NCBI RefSeq assembly: GCF_026891975.1
Contig: NZ_JAPTGB010000005.1
Coordinates: forward strand, 1-64,000
DNA length: 64,000 bases
DNA from: Methanocorpusculum petauri
GTDB taxonomy: Archaea > Halobacteriota > Methanomicrobia > Methanomicrobiales > Methanocorpusculaceae
Direction: 5' to 3'
The first letter of the stretch is position 1. Each line of letters starts with the position of its first letter. A model generated the notes under the pieces. The model did no database searches, was not told the origin of the DNA, and saw only the letters and a program-made list of their open reading frames with translations. Both the position numbers and the translations under genes were made by a program. Of this stretch, positions 61,807 through 64,000 are shown piece by piece.

Positions 61807-63207
61807 ATGAGTGGTATTGCCGGCATCGTTGATTCTCGCGGTGTCGCCTACCCCCTATATTACGCCCTGCATGCGCTCCAGCACAGAGGCCAGGAGGCTG
61901 CAGGAATATCTACTTTTCACGAGAAAACTCTTCTGACCCACAAGGGTCCCGGTCAGCTTGCCGAAGTATTTAATGAACAGATTCTATCCAAGCTTCCCGG
62001 AACGGTCGGTATCGGACAGGTGCTCTACACTCAGAAAGCACACCGCGGCAGAACAGAAAACATTCAGCCGCTGAAGTTCTCGTTTCAGGGCCATGAGCTG
62101 TCCATTACGGTAAGTGTTGCACTGGTGCAGGACAACCGCGAGTCTCTTCGTGCAGAGTATGAGGGGAAAGGGCACATCTTTTCAACGACCACAAATGCAG
62201 AGCTGATTGCGGCGATGATCGCCCATGAGCTCATATCCGGGGCAAATGCGGAGAATGCATTTGTCAATGCAATTCAGCGGCTGAAGGGAGCATACGCAGG
62301 TGTCGCAATTCTGGACGGGGTGCTGTATGCGTTCCGTGATCCGCTGGGAACAAAACCACTGTGTCTGGGAAAACTTGACACCGGCTACATTGTGGCATCG
62401 GAAAGTGTTGCAATTGATACGCTGTCGGGAACATTCCTCCGTGACATCACACCGGGAGAACTGATCATCATCAACGGGGACGGCGTGTCCAGCCGTCAGG
62501 TGCTGACTGCGGATCACAAGGCGTACTGCGTGTTTGAGTATGTCTATACCGCACGGCCTGACTCAGTGATTGACGGGGTGCTGGTGTATGATGCACGCCG
62601 GAGAATCGGTGAACGGCTGGCAAAGCATCCGGTGAAAGCAGATCTTGTCTCGCCGGTGCCGGACTCCGGCACGGCGTTTGCAACGGGTTTTGCGGATGCA
62701 TCCGGCATTCCGTACATGGAAGGACTCTTAAAGAACCGGTACGTCGGCAGAACTTTTATCATGCCGGCCCAGAGTCTGCGGGAGAACGCGGTGCGGATGA
62801 AACTGAATCCAGTTCGCCGCCACATCAGCGGAAAGTCCGTTGTCCTTGTGGACGACAGTATTGTCCGCGGTACGACCTCGCTCCACATCGTGGATATGGT
62901 GCGTGAGTTCGGCGCGGCAGAAGTACACATGCGGATTGGTTCAACACCGATTGTTGCTCCCTGTTACTTCGGCGTGGACCTGCCGACCCGTGAAGAGCTG
63001 ATCGCAAACGGCAGAACGGTTGAGGAGATGCGCGAGATGATTCATGCAACAAGCCTTGAGTACATCTCGACCGATGATCTGGTAGAGTCGGTAGGTATCC
63101 CCCACGAAGATCTGTGCATGGCCTGCTCCTGCGGAGCATATCCGCTGGACATCCCGAACGAGTCATGCTGTACGTGCCGCAGGATAAAACCGGCGAAAGA
63201 AAACTAA
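61807..63207 (+). CDS. purF: Amidophosphoribosyltransferase with inactive glutaminase site
   Basis: A 466-residue PurF by overall sequence: LQHRGQEAAG, the PRPP loop VVLVDDSIVRGTTS, and C-terminal Fe-S cysteines in EDLCMACSCGAYP. The Ntn glutaminase site is altered: it starts MSGIAGI where Cys2 is the nucleophile, GQVLYT replaces the GH-x-RY segment with its substrate Arg, and the HNG oxyanion loop and DTE/DSE aspartate are lost (VQDN, NAE). It probably takes free ammonia or a separate glutaminase. The PRTase half looks intact. Confidence 0.88.
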   Translation: MSGIAGIVDSRGVAYPLYYALHALQHRGQEAAGISTFHEKTLLTHKGPGQLAEVFNEQILSKLPGTVGIGQVLYTQKAHRGRTENIQPLKFSFQGHELSITVSVALVQDNRESLRAEYEGKGHIFSTTTNAELIAAMIAHELISGANAENAFVNAIQRLKGAYAGVAILDGVLYAFRDPLGTKPLCLGKLDTGYIVASESVAIDTLSGTFLRDITPGELIIINGDGVSSRQVLTADHKAYCVFEYVYTARPDSVIDGVLVYDARRRIGERLAKHPVKADLVSPVPDSGTAFATGFADASGIPYMEGLLKNRYVGRTFIMPAQSLRENAVRMKLNPVRRHISGKSVVLVDDSIVRGTTSLHIVDMVREFGAAEVHMRIGSTPIVAPCYFGVDLPTREELIANGRTVEEMREMIHATSLEYISTDDLVESVGIPHEDLCMACSCGAYPLDIPNESCCTCRRIKPAKEN

Positions 63208-63261
63208 GCTAAGCAGCAGATACCTGCTGCAAATATTTTTTGAATCTGTGTGTGTTGCAAT

Positions 63262-64000
63262 ATGAATGAACGGGGTTTGTTTTCCAGCAGGATGGGATTC
63301 ATTCTTGCCGCAGCGGGGGCTGCAGTAGGTCTTGGAAATATCTGGAGGTTTCCGTATCTTGCAGCCGAGTACGGCGGCGGTATTTTTCTTCTGGTCTATC
63401 TGGTTCTCGTGGTGACGCTCGGATTTACTATTATGATAACCGAGATTGCCGTCGGCAGATCAACCGGGACGAGTGTGGTGACAGCGTTTGCCGGACTGAA
63501 CAAAAAATATACGTTCATCGGGTATTTGTCATTACTCGTTCCGCTGATTATTCTTCCCTACTATTCGGTCATCGGCGGATGGGTAATGAAGTATGCGGCG
63601 GTGTACTTCACCGGCGGCGCTGATGCAGCTGCGGCGGACGGATTTTTCGGAGGATTCATTGCACTGCCGCTTGAGCCGATTCTCTGGACACTGATCTTTG
63701 TGGCACTTGCCTGCATTGTGGTACTGCTCGGGGTGGAAAAGGGAATTGAGCGGGCGAATAAAATCCTGATGCCAACGCTGATTCTGATGCTGATAGGACT
63801 TACGGCCTACTGTCTTTCCCTTCCGGGAGGACTGGACGGTCTGTGGTACTACATTTATCCGGACTTTTCCAAGTTTTCGGCAGAGACGGTGCTCGCGGCA
63901 ATGGGGCAGGTGTTTTACTCACTGACGCTCGGGTTCGGCGTGATGATTACCTATGGTTCGTATCTTGCAAAGAAGACGGATATGGAAAAGTCGGTGCGGA
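63262..64000 (+). CDS. SNF-family (Na+-dependent neurotransmitter symporter-like) transporter, partial
   Basis: The gene starts [20 protein letters not shown] and continues [19 protein letters not shown], the family's sodium and substrate site in helix 1. It is cut by the window edge after 246 codons, with about six spans visible and [20 protein letters not shown] near the end. Prokaryotic members import amino acids with Na+. The start lies 54 bp after purF. Confidence 0.9.
   Translation, partial: MNERGLFSSRMGFILAAAGAAVGLGNIWRFPYLAAEYGGGIFLLVYLVLVVTLGFTIMITEIAVGRSTGTSVVTAFAGLNKKYTFIGYLSLLVPLIILPYYSVIGGWVMKYAAVYFTGGADAAAADGFFGGFIALPLEPILWTLIFVALACIVVLLGVEKGIERANKILMPTLILMLIGLTAYCLSLPGGLDGLWYYIYPDFSKFSAETVLAAMGQVFYSLTLGFGVMITYGSYLAKKTDMEKSVR

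Overview
The window is from a hydrogenotrophic methanogenic archaeon, most likely order Methanomicrobiales. Signs of this are a tungsten-type formylmethanofuran dehydrogenase polyferredoxin (fwdF/fwdG), methanogenesis-marker-11-like proteins, cofG for coenzyme F420, archaeal S12/S7/EF-2, LSm and L37e, QueD/E/C for archaeosine, and many TATA-box promoters with short or absent leaders. The genus Methanocorpusculum is a guess from gene content and was not tested. No rRNA, tRNA or CRISPR array was recognised.

Layout. 0-10 kb: fwdG-fwdF (minus); a methanogen-marker block (two paralogous MMP11-like proteins and a radical SAM protein) leading into an uncharacterised gene, endonuclease IV and DUF3781; a TudS-like/deoxyribosyltransferase fusion; tsr3; a UbiB-family kinase. 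10-21 kb: an NCS2 permease, a type IV pilin gene whose leader is built on a pentanucleotide repeat, a CDF transporter, FkbM methyltransferase, NUDIX hydrolase, 2-hydroxyacid dehydrogenase, the queD-queE-queC operon and a fold-type III decarboxylase. 21-35.8 kb: rpsL-rpsG-fusA; a lipoprotein; a PHP protein; an oxygen-defence block (rubredoxin, FprA flavoprotein, desulfoferrodoxin); an MFS transporter; thiC; MBL and DUF123 proteins; a C11 protease; and a bacterial-type def-fmt pair.

35.8-40.3 kb is an accessory island: a replication/primase-like ATPase gene, an iteron-like block of direct and inverted repeats, a 228-bp MITE with terminal inverted repeats and a 9-bp target duplication, AT-rich HNH and small genes, a truncated nucleotidyltransferase and a DinJ-YafQ toxin-antitoxin pair. 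40.4-47.6 kb: HAD hydrolase, ileS, a 1.5-kb T-rich region with seven degenerate copies of a TATA-centred motif and a broken AIR-synthase-like fragment, and cardiolipin synthase. 47.8-49.7 kb: an unusual secreted protein followed 2 bp later by a tandem-duplicated protein.

49.7-64 kb: cofG, purC, trkH; a nitrogenase-like H-D-K operon that is neither canonical Nif nor CfbCD; an aminotransferase overlapping ribH; membrane sensor and transporter genes; two pilin-like genes; LSm, L37e and a PurF whose glutaminase active site is lost; and the start of an SNF-family transporter.

The strongest leads are (1) the phase-variable-looking pilin tract, (2) the nitrogenase-like HDK operon with its operator-like palindrome, (3) an intact formyl-methionine (fmt/def) module in an archaeon, (4) the glutaminase-dead PurF, (5) the MITE and iteron-bearing island, (6) the repeated TATATA-N-CATTGRCCA motif array, and (7) the secreted/duplicated two-gene unit.
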